In this document: piece by piece, positions 5,227 to 6,525 of the stretch
How the letters are laid out: the number at the start of each line of letters is the position of its first letter
Position numbering within the stretch: the first letter of the stretch is position 1
Source of the DNA: CANKHA01 sp034668785
GTDB lineage: Bacteria > Pseudomonadota > Alphaproteobacteria > Rhizobiales > Xanthobacteraceae
Assembly (NCBI GenBank): GCA_034668785.1
Contig: JAXDOS010000276.1
Location: forward strand, 1-6,525
Length of the DNA stretch: 6,525 nucleotides
Reading direction: 5' to 3'
Program-made: the position numbers and the translations under genes
The notes under the pieces: generated by a model
What the model saw: the letters and a program-made list of their open reading frames with translations, nothing else
Databases searched by the model: none
What the model was told of the DNA's origin: nothing

Positions 5227-6438
5227 TTAGGTGGCGCCGCCGAAGGAATGCGGCGCGGGAGCAATCGGCTGGCCGCCCGAGGGCGTGAGCCGCATCACCG
5301 CTAAGCCGCGCTCATTAGTGCCGTCGGCGCGGAAACGGAATACGCCGTCGATGCCGGAAAATCCGGAACCGTTCAGCAGCACCTCGTCGGAGAAGCGCTG
5401 CGCCCCTTGCGTCTTCACCAAAGCGGCGATCAGCGCGACGGCGTCATAAGACAGCGTCGCCGTGCGCACCGGGTCTTGCCCGAAGCGCTTGCGGTAACGG
5501 GCGGCAAAGTTGCGATAAGACGTTGTCTCCGGCGCCGGGTACCAGGCGCCTTGCAGCGAGGGCGCCGCCGCCACGCCCGCATCCTCCCATAAGCCGCTGC
5601 CGAGAAGCTGCAGCCGTTTGACGTTGGCGCCACTCGCGGTGAGGGCTTGGACGATGTCGGCGGCGTCGGGACCATCGGGAATGAAAAGCGCGTCGGCTTG
5701 GCCCGCGGCCTGCGCCACTGCCGTGATTGCGGTTTGTCGAGCCGCTTTGTCGAGCGGGTAGCGCTCGAGCGCCACGATGCGTCCGTTGCGGCCGGCGACT
5801 GCCTGCTTGAATGCCGCCTCGACGACACTGCCGTAAGCATTGTCCGGTACCAGCCCGACGAAGGATCGTTTGCCGTTACTGGCGGCATAGCCGACGATAC
5901 GTTCGACATCCGACTCCGGCAGGAAACTCAGAAGATAAACACCCCGCGCGGCGACGCTGGTATCGGTGGAAAAGGCGATGACTGGAACGCCGCGGCTGCG
6001 CGCGAGCTGGCCGACGATCCCTACCGACTGCGCGAAGAGCGGACCGAGAATGATCTCGGCGCCTTCGCCGATAGCCTGCTGCGCCGCTTGTTGCGCCCCG
6101 CCGGCGCTGCCGCCGTCATCCTTCACCAGAAGTTGGATATCGGGGTTGTTGAATTCGGCGAGCGCCATCTCCGCCGCATTCTTCATCGATAGCGCGGCGA
6201 CACCCGCGTTCGCGGCAGCCGACAGCGGCAGGATTAGCGCGACTCTGACTTGGCCGGTGCCGATCTGATCGGCCGGTTGCGGCGGGCCGCCGGGCTGCAC
6301 CGGAATCCCGAAGTCACCGGTCGTCGACAGGCCGGAACAAGCGGCAAGCAGGCCCGCCAGCGCGCCTAGAATGGCTCCAATCCAGGGGCGTTTTGAGGGC
6401 GGCGGCGAACGTAAAACCGCCTGCGATATCCGGGACAT
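5227..6438 (-). CDS. LpoA-like penicillin-binding protein activator lipoprotein (periplasmic-binding fold)
   Basis: Predicted 403-residue lipoprotein with the fold of Leu/Ile/Val-type ABC substrate-binding proteins. In alphaproteobacteria such proteins are annotated as penicillin-binding protein activators related to LpoA, an outer-membrane partner of peptidoglycan synthases. A signal peptide with lipobox LAAC (Cys34) is followed by a Gly/Pro-rich linker and the binding domain from about residue 57, opening VRVALILPLSAAANAG. Later segments include EIILGPLFAQSVG, GVPVIAFSTD and FVGLVPDNAYG. No permease or ATPase gene is adjacent, which favours the cell-wall role over transport. The ATG at 6438 is chosen because GAGGAG (6446-6451, minus strand) lies seven bases upstream; the longer ATG at 6483 would add 15 residues. 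In related genomes rsmI commonly follows divergently, but that would lie beyond the window. Confidence 0.85.
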   Translation of the reverse strand: MSRISQAVLRSPPPSKRPWIGAILGALAGLLAACSGLSTTGDFGIPVQPGGPPQPADQIGTGQVRVALILPLSAAANAGVAALSMKNAAEMALAEFNNPDIQLLVKDDGGSAGGAQQAAQQAIGEGAEIILGPLFAQSVGIVGQLARSRGVPVIAFSTDTSVAARGVYLLSFLPESDVERIVGYAASNGKRSFVGLVPDNAYGSVVEAAFKQAVAGRNGRIVALERYPLDKAARQTAITAVAQAAGQADALFIPDGPDAADIVQALTASGANVKRLQLLGSGLWEDAGVAAAPSLQGAWYPAPETTSYRNFAARYRKRFGQDPVRTATLSYDAVALIAALVKTQGAQRFSDEVLLNGSGFSGIDGVFRFRADGTNERGLAVMRLTPSGGQPIAPAPHSFGGAT

Positions 6439-6462
6439 GGCCGATCTCCTCGACGACGAGAT

Positions 6463-6491
6463 ACAGCGTCGGCACCAGGCCACGATGTCAA
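6463..6491 (-). promoter_or_regulatory. Possible promoter of the LpoA-like gene
   Basis: On the minus strand a perfect TTGACA lies at 6491-6486, about 48 bases before the chosen ATG at 6438. The expected -10 position, 17-18 bases on, reads CGCTGT or GCTGTA, which is a poor match. Only the -35 element is convincing. Confidence 0.25.
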
Positions 6492-6525
6492 TCCCCTCAT
6501 ATTATCGACGAATACTTAACCAACC

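Noticed and set aside
5647..6192. Long plus-strand open frame opposite the LpoA-like gene (181 codons)
   Set aside because: The minus-strand frame has a signal peptide, lipobox and a full binding-protein domain; the plus frame has none of these.
6485..6525. Open frame from ATG 6485 reading MSIPSYYRRILNQ to the window end, possibly the start of a divergent gene such as rsmI
   Set aside because: Only 13 codons are visible, there is no good ribosome binding site, and the residues do not match an rsmI start that I can recognise.

Overview
The window looks like a high-GC alphaproteobacterial chromosome, most likely from the Hyphomicrobiales (Bradyrhizobium/Rhodopseudomonas/Xanthobacteraceae-like). 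This rests on the compact rph-rdgB-hemW cluster, the LpoA-like lipoprotein on the opposite strand nearby, and a small protein of a kind I recall from Bradyrhizobium relatives. No database search was possible, so the taxon is an inference from gene order and recalled protein style.

Left part (21-2531, + strand): a three-gene operon with overlapping ends. It encodes RNase PH (tRNA 3'-end trimming), an RdgB/HAM1 nucleotide-pool sanitising pyrophosphatase, and HemW, a radical-SAM heme chaperone. rdgB starts on the stop codon of rph. hemW starts on a TTG inside the end of rdgB, behind a GGAGG ribosome binding site.

Middle part (about 2532-4374): an accessory insert. It holds an intact GcvA-like LysR regulator on the minus strand. 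Diverging from it is a small rhizobial-type gene that appears frameshifted near its 3' end. After that comes the N-terminal third of a tautomerase pseudogene: its start codon reads ACG, it carries one extra base, and its 3' two thirds are gone. Directly fused to the tautomerase break is a second, diverged and frameshifted copy of the hemW 3' end (4244-4374). Over its last 22 codons this copy encodes exactly the same residues as hemW, while 11 of those codons, and also the stop codon, differ at the third base. The whole insert is therefore bracketed by two hemW tails that diverged while both were under selection. That is the most interesting signal in the window and suggests foreign DNA inserted into, or recombined at, the hemW 3' end, followed by decay.

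Right part (4375-6525): the backbone resumes with an unrecognised secreted protein, probably a lipoprotein (+ strand). It converges, with 16 bases between stops, on a LpoA-like penicillin-binding protein activator of the periplasmic-binding-protein fold (- strand). The last 42 bases are the upstream region of that gene. No RNA genes, CRISPR array, transposase or integrase was found, and no novel multi-gene system is evident beyond the hemW-bracketed insert.
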